From NCBI GenBank assembly GCA_034926235.1, contig JAYFRE010000091.1, positions 1 to 49,789 on the forward strand: 49,789 bases of DNA. The letters are read 5' to 3'. The DNA is from JAYFRE01 sp034926235 (lineage in GTDB: Bacteria; Pseudomonadota; Alphaproteobacteria; Rhodospirillales; Magnetospirillaceae). Below the pieces are notes generated by a model. That model did no database searches. It saw only the letters and a list, made by a program, of their open reading frames with translations, and was not told the DNA's origin. Both the position numbers and the translations under genes were made by a program. Positions within the stretch are counted from its first letter, which is position 1. Each line of letters opens with the position of its first letter. Shown here piece after piece: positions 1-9,361 of this stretch.

Positions 1-80
1 AGGCTGGGATTGCGCCAGCCTGAATCGGCGGCGCAGGCGCCGAGGACAAGCAAAAAGACAAAAGGAAGAAGACGAGGCAT
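1..80 (-). CDS. Lipoprotein, N-terminal fragment (runs off the window)
   Basis: Only the first 26 codons are present. The minus-strand ATG is at 78-80 and the frame stays open to base 1. The peptide begins MPRLLPFVFLLVLGACAADS, a short basic start, a hydrophobic core and an LGAC lipobox, so the mature protein should start at the Cys and be lipid-anchored. It is divergent from the MaoC hydratase gene. The rest of the protein lies outside the window and its function cannot be judged. Confidence 0.6.
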   Translation of the reverse strand, partial: MPRLLPFVFLLVLGACAADSGWRNPS

Positions 81-187
81 CGGCAAAGTCCCGGTATGAT
101 CGGACAGTATTGCGGCCCTGGCCGCATGGGTCATTTGGCCATGCCGCGCCGGCCCGCGCAAGGTTGTCTTCGCCGTCTGGCTTGCGC

Positions 188-216
188 TTGTTCGTGGGGA
201 TAAGGAAGGCTATACT
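188..216 (+). promoter_or_regulatory. Sigma-70-type promoter for the MaoC hydratase gene
   Basis: TTGTTC at 188-193 and TATACT at 211-216 are separated by 17 bp. This is a good match to the housekeeping consensus and would give a leader of about 105 nt before the ATG at 329. It was found by eye; no start site is known. Confidence 0.5.
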
Positions 217-328
217 ACCCGTTATGTCTTCCGCTTGATCGTGAGGAGCGACGCCGTTCGGCGTATCATGCCTGCGGGGGCTTTATTTTAAATAACGCCA
301 ATCATTTCAATCGAGGGGACCAACTCTC

Positions 329-760
329 ATGAACTCTGTGAACGGATATTATTTCGAGGAACTGGCCGTTGGCCAGACCGCGACCTACGCGAAGACCGTG
401 ACCGACGCCGATATCGTCCTTTTTGCGGGCGTTTCCGGTGACACCAACCCGGTCCACCTCAACAAAGAATATGCCGATACCACCATGTTCAAGGGCCGTA
501 TCGCCCATGGCATGCTGTCGGCCGGTTTCATCTCGACCGTGTTCGGCACCAAGCTGCCTGGGCCGGGCGCCATTTACATGTCCCAGACGTTGGCGTTCAA
601 GGCTCCGGTCAAGGTCGGCGATACCGTCGTCGCCAAGGTCGAGCTGGTCGAGCTGATCCCCGAGAAGAAGCGCGCCAAGTTCAAGACCACTGCGACTGTG
701 GGTTCCACGGTGGTGGTTGACGGCGAAGCGATGCTGATGGTGCCTTCGGGCAAGAAGTAA
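329..760 (+). CDS. MaoC-family (R)-specific enoyl-CoA hydratase (PhaJ-like)
   Basis: This 143-residue hotdog-fold protein probably hydrates trans-2-enoyl-CoA to (R)-3-hydroxyacyl-CoA, linking fatty acid oxidation to polyhydroxyalkanoate supply; the exact substrate is inferred. The hydratase-2 signature is visible at residues 31-60: an Asp within GVSGDTNPVH and a catalytic-type His in GRIAHGML. Length matches PhaJ-type single-domain hydratases. The start follows a purine-rich GAGGGGACC. The gene stands alone, with its own promoter upstream and a strong terminator after the stop. A second MaoC-like protein is encoded at 46305-46793, but the two are not close copies. Confidence 0.85.
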   Translation: MNSVNGYYFEELAVGQTATYAKTVTDADIVLFAGVSGDTNPVHLNKEYADTTMFKGRIAHGMLSAGFISTVFGTKLPGPGAIYMSQTLAFKAPVKVGDTVVAKVELVELIPEKKRAKFKTTATVGSTVVVDGEAMLMVPSGKK

Positions 761-783
761 GCTTCATCGGCGGCATTCCCGCC

Positions 784-827
784 AGCCGGCGCTTTTCCCC
801 GGAAAAAGGGTGAAGCGCCGGCTTTGT
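784..827 (+). terminator. Rho-independent terminator after the MaoC hydratase gene
   Basis: A perfect 11-bp stem (AGCCGGCGCTT at 784-794 pairing with 813-823) closes an 18-nt loop and is followed by TTTGT. It lies 24 bp past the stop codon and separates the gene from ribF. Confidence 0.7.
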
Positions 828-938
828 CATGAGCGGATGCTGTGGATATGGAGGCGATCGCTTAAGCCGGGGTTGCGATTCTTGCCATTATCGAATACCC
901 CTTAGCCCTTTCACGGTCAGTCAAGGTCTGTCGCGTCG

Positions 939-1886
939 ATGCGCGTCTTCGATCATTATTCGGAAGCCCCCGCGGAATGTCGTGGCGGCGTCGTCGCCCT
1001 GGGAAATTTTGACGGTGTTCATCTCGGCCATCAGGCCGTGATCGGCGCAGCTCAGGCCATCGCCCGCGAAAAGGCGATTCCCTGCGGGGTTATGACGTTC
1101 GAACCCCATCCCCGGCTTTTGTTCAAACCGGAATCCGAAACCTTCCGCCTGACGCCGGCCTTGGCCAAGGCCCGTCTGATCGGGCGGATCGGTGTGGATT
1201 TCCTGCTGTTGCAGCATTTCGACCGGGCCTTTGCCGCCTTGTCTCCCCAGGATTTCATCCGCCGGGTGCTGTTGGACGCGTTGGGTGTTGCGCATGTGGT
1301 GGTCGGCTATGACTACGCTTTCGGCCACGGACGCGGCGGCAATGCCGAGGCGCTGCAGGCGATAGGCCATGAGCTTGGTTTTTCCGTGACCTGCGTTGGC
1401 CCGGTCCGTGCCCAGGACGGGGCGCTTTATTCTTCGACCCGTGTGCGCGAGGCTTTGCGCGCTGGCCGCGTGCGCGAGGCCACCTCCATTCTGGGGCGCA
1501 ACTGGGAGATCGAGGGCGAGGTTGACCATGGCGACCAGCGGGGCCGTCAATTGGGCTTCCCCACCGCCAATATCCGCCTCGACGATTACATGCATCCCGC
1601 TTTCGGCGTTTACGCGGTGCGCGCGGCGCTTGGTACGGACGATTCCGCACCGGTAGTCAACGGGGTCGCCAATATCGGCATCCGTCCGACCTTCGATAAG
1701 AAGGACGCGATGCTGGAAGCGCATCTGTTCGATTTCGACGGCGATCTCTATGGTCGCCACTTAAGAGTTGCCTTGGTCGATTTCTTGCGGCCGGAGCGGA
1801 AATTCGACGGTCTGGACGCGCTTCGCGCGCAAATCGCCGAGGATGGGCGGACTGCCCGCGCCATCCTGGCGGGCCTGGCCGAATAG
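939..1886 (+). CDS. ribF: Bifunctional riboflavin kinase / FAD synthetase
   Basis: RibF phosphorylates riboflavin to FMN and adenylates FMN to FAD in the cytoplasm. The 315-residue protein has the two expected domains. The N-terminal adenylyltransferase half carries ALGNFDGVHLGHQ (about residues 20-33) and FEPHP near residue 54. The C-terminal flavokinase half carries GRQLGFPTANI near residue 205 and NGVANIGIRPTF near residue 240. It is the first gene of a run continuing into ileS and lspA, an order common in proteobacteria. The intergenic distance to ileS is only 16 bp, so co-transcription is likely. No strong ribosome-binding site is visible before this ATG. Confidence 0.95.
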   Translation: MRVFDHYSEAPAECRGGVVALGNFDGVHLGHQAVIGAAQAIAREKAIPCGVMTFEPHPRLLFKPESETFRLTPALAKARLIGRIGVDFLLLQHFDRAFAALSPQDFIRRVLLDALGVAHVVVGYDYAFGHGRGGNAEALQAIGHELGFSVTCVGPVRAQDGALYSSTRVREALRAGRVREATSILGRNWEIEGEVDHGDQRGRQLGFPTANIRLDDYMHPAFGVYAVRAALGTDDSAPVVNGVANIGIRPTFDKKDAMLEAHLFDFDGDLYGRHLRVALVDFLRPERKFDGLDALRAQIAEDGRTARAILAGLAE

Positions 1887-1902
1887 CGAAGGGCTTGAGA
1901 CG

Positions 1903-4752
1903 ATGAGCGAAGACGACAAGGCGAGTGTTTTTCTGCCGAAGACCGACTTTCCGATGAAGGCCGGTCTGCCCGATCTCGAACCCCGGCTGTTGGAACGGTG
2001 GGAACGAATCGGGTTGTTCGCCAGAATGCGGACGGAATCCAAGGGCCGGCCGCTTTTCGTGCTGCATGATGGGCCGCCCTACGCCAATGGCAACCTGCAT
2101 CTCGGCCATGCGCTGAACAAGATTCTGAAGGATATGATCGTCCGTTCCCGGCAGATGCTGGGCTATGACGCGCCCTATGTCCCCGGCTGGGACTGCCACG
2201 GGCTGCCGATCGAATGGAAGATCGAAGAGAAATACCGCGCCGCCGGCCAGGACAAAGATCAGGTTCCGGTGGTCCAGTTCCGCCAGGAATGCCGCGATTT
2301 CGCCGCCCACTGGATCGATGTCCAGCGCGAAGAATTCAAGCGGTTGGGCGTCACCGGCGACTGGGCGCATCCCTACACCACCATGGCTTATCACGCCGAG
2401 GCGGCGATCGCGCGCGAATTGGGGCGTTTCCTGCTTGACGGTTCGCTCTACCGGGGCGCCAAGCCGGTTCTGTGGTCGATTGAGGAAAAGACCGCCCTGG
2501 CCGAGGCCGAGGTTGAATATCACGATCACGTCAGCATCACCATCTGGGTCAAATTCCCGGTGGTGAAGGCCAGCCTGCCGGAACTCGACGGGGCCAAGGT
2601 GGTGATCTGGACCACGACGCCCTGGACCATGCCCGGCAACCGCGCCATCGCTTTCGGCCCTGATTTCGAGTATGCCGTGGTCCGGGTCGTGGACGCTGGA
2701 ACGTCGGGTCTGGCGGCCGTGGGCGAAAAACTGGTGGTGCTGGCCGACCAGGCCGAACAGGTCGCCAAGGATGCCGGTTGCGTCTTCGAGACCCTGGCGC
2801 TGGTCAAGGGCGCGGCCCTGGCGGGCACTATTTGCCATCATCCCTTGCGCGATCATCCCGAAGCCAAGGACGGCTACGCTTTCGACGTGCCGCTGCTCGC
2901 GGGTGATTTCGTCACCACCGATACCGGCACCGGCTTTGTCCATATCGCTCCCGGCCATGGCGAGGACGATTGGCGTCTGTGCCGCGCCAATGGCGTGGCG
3001 GTGCCCGACACGGTGCAGCCGGATGGACGTTATTACCCGCATGTGGCGATCTTTGCCGGCCAAGCGGTGCTGGCCCAGGGCAAGAACGGCAAATATTACT
3101 CGCCGGTCGCCAAGCCGATGATCGAAGCGATGACCGCCTGCGGCAATCTGCTCGCCCATGGCCGGATCGAACATTCCTATCCGCATTCCTGGCGTTCAAA
3201 AGCGCCGCTGATCTTCCGCAACACGCCGCAATGGTTCATTTCGCTGGAAAAGACGGGTTTGCGCGACAAAGCGCTGGCGGCCATCGCCGAGACCCGTTTC
3301 TATCCCGAACTGGGGCGCAACCGCATCGCCTCGATGGTCGAGAACCGGCCCGACTGGTGCGTGTCGCGGCAAAGAGCCTGGGGCGTGCCGATCACGGTCT
3401 TCGTCGAGAAAAAGACCGGCGAGCCGGTGCGCGACGAAGCGGTGATGGCCAGGATCGTCGCCGCCTTCGAAGCGGAAGGCGCGGATGCCTGGTACACCAG
3501 CCCGCCCGAACGGTTCCTGGGCGAGGGGCGCCGGTCGGAGGATTACGAACAGGTCCTCGACATTCTCGATGTCTGGTTCGATTCCGGGTCGACCCACAGC
3601 TTCGTGCTGGAAAGCGGGGAATGGCCCGACCTCAGATGGCCGGCCGATCTCTATCTCGAAGGATCGGACCAGCATCGCGGCTGGTTCCAGTCCTCGCTGC
3701 TGGAATCCTGCGGCACGCGGGGGCGGGCACCCTATGACGCGGTGCTGACGCACGGTTTCATCCTCGACGAGGAAGGCCGGAAAATGTCGAAATCGCTCGG
3801 CAACGGCGTCGAACCGCAAGATGTCACGGCGACGATGGGCGCGGACATCCTCAGATTGTGGGTGGCGGGCTCGGATTGTTCCGAGGATTTGCGCGTCGGC
3901 CCCACGGTGTTGAAGACGCAGGTGGACGTCTATCGCCGGCTGCGCAACACGCTGCGCTATCTCTTGGGCGCGCTCGACGGGTTCGGTCCCGATGAGGCCG
4001 TCGCCTACGCGGAAATGCCCGAACTGGAGCGCTGGGTTCTGCACCGCGTGGGCGAGCTGGATCAGGGCTTGCGCCGCGCCTGCGCTAATTTCTCGTTCCA
4101 TGGCTGGTTCGCCGAGCTGCATAATTTCTGCGGCGTCGATCTGTCGGCCTTCTATCTCGACATCCGCAAGGACGCGCTTTACTGCGACTCGCCCGATTCG
4201 CCGCGCCGCCGCGCCGCGCGCACGGTCATGAGCATCCTGCTCGATTCCTTGTGCACCTGGCTGGCTCCCTTCCTGTGCTTTACCGCCGAGGAAGCGTGGC
4301 TGGCCAGGCATCCATCCGAGGAGGACAGCGTCCATCTGCAGCGTTTCCCCGATGTCCCGGCGAACTGGAACGATCCGGCGCTGGGTGAGCGCTGGCGCAA
4401 GGTGCGCGATCTGCGCCGGGTGGTGACGGGGGCGCTGGAGGTCGAACGGAGCGCCAAGCGTATCCGTTCCAGCCTGCAGGCCCGTCCGGTGCTGTATGTG
4501 ACCGAAGAGCAGGCGGCATTGCTGGACGGCCTCGACATGGCCGAGATCTGCATCACCTCGGATCTGGGACTGGTGATCGGGCCGGTTCCGGATGGCGCGT
4601 TCACGGTGGCCGATCTGCCGGGCGCGGGCGTGGTGCCCGCCCAGGCCGAAGGCGATAAATGCCCGCGCTGCTGGAGGGTGCTGCCGGATGTCGGCCAGCA
4701 TGGCGAAGACGGCCTGTGCGGCCGTTGCGCGGACGTCGTGGCCGCGCGATGA
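1903..4752 (+). CDS. ileS: Isoleucyl-tRNA synthetase
   Basis: This is a 949-residue class I aminoacyl-tRNA synthetase that charges tRNA-Ile and edits mischarged valine. The HIGH motif is HLGH at residues 66-69 and the KMSKS loop is at 627-631. The C-terminus carries two Cys pairs (CPRCW and CGRC) that form the zinc finger typical of bacterial IleS. The frame is open upstream to 1768, but that region overlaps ribF; the ATG at 1903 gives the family N-terminus (FLPKTDFPMKAGLP, where F-P-M precedes the first helix). The stop overlaps the lspA start as ATGA, implying translational coupling. Confidence 0.97.
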   Translation: MSEDDKASVFLPKTDFPMKAGLPDLEPRLLERWERIGLFARMRTESKGRPLFVLHDGPPYANGNLHLGHALNKILKDMIVRSRQMLGYDAPYVPGWDCHGLPIEWKIEEKYRAAGQDKDQVPVVQFRQECRDFAAHWIDVQREEFKRLGVTGDWAHPYTTMAYHAEAAIARELGRFLLDGSLYRGAKPVLWSIEEKTALAEAEVEYHDHVSITIWVKFPVVKASLPELDGAKVVIWTTTPWTMPGNRAIAFGPDFEYAVVRVVDAGTSGLAAVGEKLVVLADQAEQVAKDAGCVFETLALVKGAALAGTICHHPLRDHPEAKDGYAFDVPLLAGDFVTTDTGTGFVHIAPGHGEDDWRLCRANGVAVPDTVQPDGRYYPHVAIFAGQAVLAQGKNGKYYSPVAKPMIEAMTACGNLLAHGRIEHSYPHSWRSKAPLIFRNTPQWFISLEKTGLRDKALAAIAETRFYPELGRNRIASMVENRPDWCVSRQRAWGVPITVFVEKKTGEPVRDEAVMARIVAAFEAEGADAWYTSPPERFLGEGRRSEDYEQVLDILDVWFDSGSTHSFVLESGEWPDLRWPADLYLEGSDQHRGWFQSSLLESCGTRGRAPYDAVLTHGFILDEEGRKMSKSLGNGVEPQDVTATMGADILRLWVAGSDCSEDLRVGPTVLKTQVDVYRRLRNTLRYLLGALDGFGPDEAVAYAEMPELERWVLHRVGELDQGLRRACANFSFHGWFAELHNFCGVDLSAFYLDIRKDALYCDSPDSPRRRAARTVMSILLDSLCTWLAPFLCFTAEEAWLARHPSEEDSVHLQRFPDVPANWNDPALGERWRKVRDLRRVVTGALEVERSAKRIRSSLQARPVLYVTEEQAALLDGLDMAEICITSDLGLVIGPVPDGAFTVADLPGAGVVPAQAEGDKCPRCWRVLPDVGQHGEDGLCGRCADVVAAR

Positions 4753-5276
4753 GAACGGTCTGGCGCCGTCTTGGGCTCGGGCTCGGAATCGCTGTTCTGA
4801 TTGCGGTTTTGGATCAGGCGAGCAAAGCCTATGTCCTGACGTTGCTTGCTCCGCCCGGAAACCCGGAGCCTCCTTTCGCCGGGACGGGCAATATTCCCGT
4901 GCTGCCTTTCCTCGATCTGGTGCTGGCCTGGAACAGGGGCATCAGCTTCGGCATGGGCAATACCGGCGCGTGGTGGACCGTGTGGGTGTTTTCCATCCTC
5001 GCTTTGGCCATCGGCGCTTATCTGGTTTGGACGATGGCGCACTCCCAGACCCGTCTTCTGGTCGTGGCCCAGGGTCTGGTGGTGGGCGGCGCGATCGGAA
5101 ATGTCAGCGACCGGCTGCGGCTGGGCGCCGTGGTCGATTTCCTTTATGTCCATATCGGCGCGTTCAATTGGTGGCCGGCGTTCAACCTCGCCGACAGCGC
5201 CATTTGCATCGGAGCGGGGCTGTGGATATTGTCGTCCTTGTTTGGCGGGCCCACTTCCATTAAGAATACGGCATGA
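4749..5276 (+). CDS. lspA: Lipoprotein signal peptidase (signal peptidase II)
   Basis: LspA is an inner-membrane aspartyl protease that removes signal peptides from diacylglyceryl-modified prolipoproteins. The 175-residue product has four predicted membrane helices and the two catalytic aspartates, Asp121 in GNVSDR and Asp149 in FNLADS, plus the conserved AWNRGISFG stretch. The start overlaps ileS by 4 bp (ATGA) and the stop overlaps the next gene by 4 bp. The following gene encodes a lipoprotein, a natural client of this enzyme. Confidence 0.96.
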   Translation: MRTVWRRLGLGLGIAVLIAVLDQASKAYVLTLLAPPGNPEPPFAGTGNIPVLPFLDLVLAWNRGISFGMGNTGAWWTVWVFSILALAIGAYLVWTMAHSQTRLLVVAQGLVVGGAIGNVSDRLRLGAVVDFLYVHIGAFNWWPAFNLADSAICIGAGLWILSSLFGGPTSIKNTA

Positions 5277-5851
5277 ACGACGCATATCGGGATATCAAGG
5301 CCATGCGTAGGGCGTTGGGCGTAGTGATTCTGGCGCTTCTCGTGTCGTCCTGCAGCGACGCCAAGCGGGTTCTCGGCTATGAACGTTCCGTGCCGGACGA
5401 ATTCTCTGTCGTCTCGCGGGCTCCTTTGAGCCAGCCGCCGGATTACTCACTCCGTCCGCCGCAGCCCGGCGCACCCCGTCCCCAGGAAGGGATGGTTCGC
5501 GATCAGGCGCGCAACATGCTGCTGTCCAGCCGCTCGGGCGGGGCCACGGAGAATTTTGCCGACCGGTCCACGGGAGAGCAGGCCCTGTTGAGTCAGGCCG
5601 GAGCGGACCGGGCGTTGCCCGACATCCGCAAGGTCGTCAACGAGGAAACCACGTCCCTGATCGAAGCGGACAACAGCTTCACCGACAAAATCTTGTTCTG
5701 GCAGAAAAAGCCTCTTCCGGGCGAGGCGCTCGACGCCAAGGCCGAGAGACAGCGTCTTCAGGACAACGCCGCTCTGGGCAAATCCGTCAGCGATGGCGAA
5801 ACGCCGCAGATCACACGCCGCAAAAAAGGGTGGCTGGAAGGCGTTTTCTAG
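5273..5851 (+). CDS. DUF3035 family lipoprotein (possible BamF-type)
   Basis: This 192-residue protein is of the alphaproteobacterial DUF3035 type that usually follows lspA. A hydrophobic segment with lipobox LVSSC ends near residue 27, so the mature protein is a lipoprotein, followed by a Pro-rich region and PDEFSVVSRAPLSQPPDY, the family hallmark. Some members have been linked to the outer-membrane BAM complex; that link is from memory and is not shown by this sequence. The ATG at 5273 overlaps the lspA stop (ATGA). A second ATG at 5303 would give a tidier signal peptide, so the true start is uncertain. Confidence 0.75.
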   Translation: MNDAYRDIKAMRRALGVVILALLVSSCSDAKRVLGYERSVPDEFSVVSRAPLSQPPDYSLRPPQPGAPRPQEGMVRDQARNMLLSSRSGGATENFADRSTGEQALLSQAGADRALPDIRKVVNEETTSLIEADNSFTDKILFWQKKPLPGEALDAKAERQRLQDNAALGKSVSDGETPQITRRKKGWLEGVF

Positions 5852-5962
5852 TCTCCGGAAAAACCGGGGGCGTTTTCCGGAGGGTGGCGGCTCCGCGCAG
5901 CTTTTCAGGCTTGCGTCGAATATCCACGGGCGATGCGGAACGGTCGCCACCGGGAGGTAGAG

Positions 5963-7321
5963 ATGGTTGCTCTTCGTCGTCCATGGGGCGCGCTTGCTGT
6001 TCTGGCAGGGCTTCTCTTGGCTCAGCCCGCTTCGGCCCAGATCTTCAAGCCTGAGACGTTCAAACTGGACAATGGCATGACGGTGGTGGTTCTGCCGAAC
6101 CACCGCGTGCCGATGCTGACGCATATGGTCTGGTACAAGGTCGGCTCGGCCGACGAGGAACCGGGCCGTACCGGTCTTGCCCACATGGTCGAACATATGA
6201 TGTTCAAGGGCACCAAGACCGTGGCTGCAGGGCAGTTCTCGCGCATCGTGGCGCAGAACGGTGGACGCGACAACGCCTTTACCACCGCCGATTACACCGC
6301 TTTCTATCAGATCGTCGCTTCGGACAAGCTGGAAACGGTCATGCGGCTGGAAGCCGACCGCATGGCCAATCTGCGGCTGGATGAAAAGGATTTTCAGCCC
6401 GAACGCCAGGTCGTTCTGGAAGAACGGCGCATGCGGGTCGAGAACGAACCGGCTTCGCGGCTGGACGAACAGACGACCGCCGCTTTGTTCCTGAACAGCC
6501 CCTATCATCATCCGGTCATCGGTTGGGACGTCGATATCGAACGCTACCGTTTGGCGGACGTGGTTGATTTCCATACCCGCTGGTATGCCCCCAACAACGC
6601 CATTCTGGTGGTTTCCGGCGACATCACCGCCCGCCAACTGGCTCCGCTCGCACGGAAATATTACGGTGTCCTGCCCGCGCGCCCGGTGCCCGAGCGGCTA
6701 CGCCCCCAGGAACCCGCCCCGGCGGCGGCGCGCACCGTTCTGTTGCGCGATGAGAACGTCGCTCAGCCGGCTTGGAGCAGGGATTATCTGGCTCCCAGCT
6801 ATCGCGACGGCGATGTCCGGCATGCCTATCCGTTGCAGATTCTGGCCGAAATCGTCGGGGGCGGTACGACCGGACGCCTTTATACCGCCCTGGTCGTGGA
6901 GCAGGAATTGGCCGCCGACGCCGGCGTCGGTTACGACCCGTCCCGGATCGGCCCATCGGTTTTCTCGTTCGGGGTTTCGCCGCGTCCGGGCGTTGCCCTG
7001 GACAAGATCGAAGCGGCTGTGGAGGATCAGATCGCTGGTTTGTTGAAGGACGGCGTGACCGCCGACGAGGTCGCCCGGGCCAAGAACCGGCTGCGCGCCT
7101 CGGTCGTCTATGCAAGGGATTCGGTCAATGTGGCGGCGCGCATCCTGGGGGCGTCGCTGGCGTCGGGCCAAACAATCGAGGATATCGAATCCTGGCCCGA
7201 CCGTATCGGCGCGGTTACGGTGGCCCAGGTCAACGACGCCGCGCGCGCCGTCTTGAAGCCGGAACGATCGGTGACGGGGCGGCTGTTGCCGCTTCGAGAC
7301 GGGGAAGGAGCATCCCGATGA
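5963..7321 (+). CDS. M16 family zinc metallopeptidase, catalytic subunit
   Basis: This is an exported pitrilysin-family protease of about 452 residues. A signal peptide (AVLAGLLLAQPASAQ) precedes the first M16 domain, which carries the inverted zinc motif HMVEH (His74, Glu77, His78) and a downstream glutamate-rich stretch (VVLEERRMR) supplying the third ligand. The second domain contains the family's substrate-side RLYTALVVEQELAA. The start at 5963 is chosen because GGGAGG lies just upstream; an ATG at 5933 lacks this. It pairs with the following M16 gene, which overlaps by 4 bp and lacks the zinc motif; such active/inactive pairs are usual in this family. The substrate is unknown. Confidence 0.9.
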   Translation: MVALRRPWGALAVLAGLLLAQPASAQIFKPETFKLDNGMTVVVLPNHRVPMLTHMVWYKVGSADEEPGRTGLAHMVEHMMFKGTKTVAAGQFSRIVAQNGGRDNAFTTADYTAFYQIVASDKLETVMRLEADRMANLRLDEKDFQPERQVVLEERRMRVENEPASRLDEQTTAALFLNSPYHHPVIGWDVDIERYRLADVVDFHTRWYAPNNAILVVSGDITARQLAPLARKYYGVLPARPVPERLRPQEPAPAAARTVLLRDENVAQPAWSRDYLAPSYRDGDVRHAYPLQILAEIVGGGTTGRLYTALVVEQELAADAGVGYDPSRIGPSVFSFGVSPRPGVALDKIEAAVEDQIAGLLKDGVTADEVARAKNRLRASVVYARDSVNVAARILGASLASGQTIEDIESWPDRIGAVTVAQVNDAARAVLKPERSVTGRLLPLRDGEGASR

Positions 7322-8625
7322 GGACTGTCCCGAAACTGATCGTTGTCGCTCTCTGCCTGCTGTGGAGCGTTTCGGCTCATGCGGTCGCGGTCGAGAAGGT
7401 CGTCAGTCCGGGCGGTATCGTGGCCTGGTTGGTTCAGGACCATTCCAATCCCATCGTTTCTCTCAGCCTGGCGTTCCGAGGCGGGGCGGCCCTGGTTCCC
7501 GACGACAAGGCCGGTTTGGCCAGCATGACGGTGGCTCTTCTGGACGAAGGCGCCGGCGACATGGACAGCCAGACCTATCAGGCCCGGTTGCGCGATCTGT
7601 CCGTTTCACTCGGTTTCTCGGCCGGTCAGGATGCCCTTTACGGCCGGATGAAAACCCTGACCGATCATCTGGATGAGGCTTTCGGCCTGTTGTCCCTGGC
7701 GTTGACGGAACCGCGTTTCGACCGCCAAGCCGTCGAGCGGATTCGCAGCCAGATGCTGACCGACCTGACGCGCCAGATCCAGGATCCCAACGCCATGGCC
7801 CAGCGCGCTTTCGCGAAACTGGTTTATGGCAGCCATCCTTACGGACGCGCCGCCGAAGGGGTGCCCGGTACGATCGAGGCCATCGATATTCCCGACCTGC
7901 AGGCTTTCGCCAAGACGCGTCTGGCGCGGGACGTTCTTTATGTCGCGGTGGCCGGAGATATCACACCCGAACGGCTGGGGCCGCTTCTGGACCGGACCTT
8001 CGGCGGTCTGCCGGCGGCTGCGCAGCCCGTCGCTTTGGAGCAGGCCAATGTCTTGACCGATGGCCGGGTGGAAATCATCCGCCGTCCGATTCCGCAAAGC
8101 GTCGTCGTGTTCGGCCAGGAGGGGATCGGGCGCGACGATCCCGATTGGTATGCCGCCTATGTCATGAACTATATCTTGGGCGGCGACGGGTTGAATTCCC
8201 GGCTGATGAACGAAATCAGGGTCAAACGCGGTCTGTCCTACGGGGTTTACAGCTTTCTTGCGCCCAAAGAGCGCGGCGCTTTGATCGAGGGCACGGTGTC
8301 GTCCGCCAACGACCGGGTGGCGCAAAGCCTGCGCCTGATCCGCGAGGAATGGGCGCATATGGCGGAGAACGGGGTCACGGAGGCGGAACTCGCCGACGCC
8401 AAAACCTATCTTTTAGGCTCGTTCCCGTTGCAGATGGACTCAACCCAGAGCATCTCGGCGCTTCTGATCGCCATCCAGCTCGACCGGCTGGGTATCGATT
8501 ATCTCGACCGCCGCGCCGGACTGATTAACGGCGTCACCAAGGACGATATTGACCGCGTCGCCCGGCGGCTGCTTGATGCGGGCAAGCTTTCGGCTGTCAT
8601 CGTCGGCGACCCTGAGGGATTCTGA
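7318..8625 (+). CDS. M16 family peptidase-like protein, non-catalytic partner
   Basis: This 435-residue exported protein (signal peptide ending at SAHA) has the two-domain M16 fold but no HxxEH motif. The equivalent position reads SMTVALLDEG. The C-terminal substrate-binding part is intact (LNSRLMNEIRVKRGLSYGVYS), so it should be the regulatory half of a heterodimer with the preceding catalytic subunit. ATGA overlap with the upstream gene implies coupled synthesis in similar amounts. Both proteins are predicted to be periplasmic. Confidence 0.88.
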   Translation: MRTVPKLIVVALCLLWSVSAHAVAVEKVVSPGGIVAWLVQDHSNPIVSLSLAFRGGAALVPDDKAGLASMTVALLDEGAGDMDSQTYQARLRDLSVSLGFSAGQDALYGRMKTLTDHLDEAFGLLSLALTEPRFDRQAVERIRSQMLTDLTRQIQDPNAMAQRAFAKLVYGSHPYGRAAEGVPGTIEAIDIPDLQAFAKTRLARDVLYVAVAGDITPERLGPLLDRTFGGLPAAAQPVALEQANVLTDGRVEIIRRPIPQSVVVFGQEGIGRDDPDWYAAYVMNYILGGDGLNSRLMNEIRVKRGLSYGVYSFLAPKERGALIEGTVSSANDRVAQSLRLIREEWAHMAENGVTEAELADAKTYLLGSFPLQMDSTQSISALLIAIQLDRLGIDYLDRRAGLINGVTKDDIDRVARRLLDAGKLSAVIVGDPEGF

Positions 8626-8659
8626 GCTTTTCCCCGCAACCGAAAACAAGGACAGACGA

Positions 8660-9148
8660 ATGGAGCGCGCTTTCCAGGACTATGCCCCCGAACGATTCAG
8701 CCATTGTTTCGGATGCGGCCGGAACAACCAGCATGGGCTGCATCTGAAAAGCTATTGGGATGGAAATGGCGGCGACACGATCGCCCGTTACACGCCCAGG
8801 GATTATTTCACCGGCGGTTATCCCGCGCATATCTTCGGCGGGATGATCGCTGCTTTGTTCGACTGCCATGGCATCGCTACCGCGATGGCCGAAACCTATA
8901 AACGGGAAGGCCGGGCGATGGATGACGCTTTGGAACCGATCCGTTATGTCACCGCGTCGCTGTCGGTCGAATACAAGAATCCGACGCCTATTGGCATGGA
9001 ACTGGTTCTCTACGGTAAGGTCAGCGCCGTCGAAGGTCGCAAGGCTTTCGTGGATTTGGTGCTGCGCGCCGAAGGAATTTTGTGCGCTACCGGGCAAATG
9101 GTGGCGGCCCGGCTACCCGAAGACGTCATGAACGCGCCGGGTCATTAA
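8660..9148 (+). CDS. Hotdog-fold thioesterase (PaaI/YigI-like)
   Basis: This is a single-domain hotdog protein of 162 residues, likely an acyl-CoA or aromatic-CoA thioesterase. The N-terminal CFGCGRNNQHGLHL is typical of the subgroup annotated as PaaI-family thioesterases. The central helix sequence is GYPAHIFGGMIAALFDCHG, where HxFGGxIAxxxD supplies the active-site region. AAGGA lies 7 nt before the ATG at 8660, which decides the start over upstream in-frame ATGs lying inside the M16 gene. It lies only 34 bp after that gene. The substrate cannot be told from sequence. Confidence 0.75.
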   Translation: MERAFQDYAPERFSHCFGCGRNNQHGLHLKSYWDGNGGDTIARYTPRDYFTGGYPAHIFGGMIAALFDCHGIATAMAETYKREGRAMDDALEPIRYVTASLSVEYKNPTPIGMELVLYGKVSAVEGRKAFVDLVLRAEGILCATGQMVAARLPEDVMNAPGH

Positions 9149-9361
9149 TAACCGCAAGAGGACATGTCGGGCGGCCTTGGTCCTACTTGGGGCCGCATGC
9201 TATGGTGCGTCGCCCGAAAACCGACAGTGCGGAAATCGTTTCTTGCTTCAAGACAAGATCATCACCCCAGACCCTTCGTCCCGGGCGGCAGCCCGGTATT
9301 CGCTTCCAGGCGCGACTCGTTCGCCGTTTCGCGGCGTACCCGCCTGTGCCAGAGCTGAACG

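Noticed and set aside
921..1760. Long minus-strand open frames opposite ribF, ileS, prs, serB, mreB and the permease
   Set aside because: They mirror GC-rich coding frames, have no family motifs and no start signals.
1768..1902. Upstream extension of ileS to 1768
   Set aside because: It would lie inside ribF; the ATG at 1903 gives the family N-terminus.
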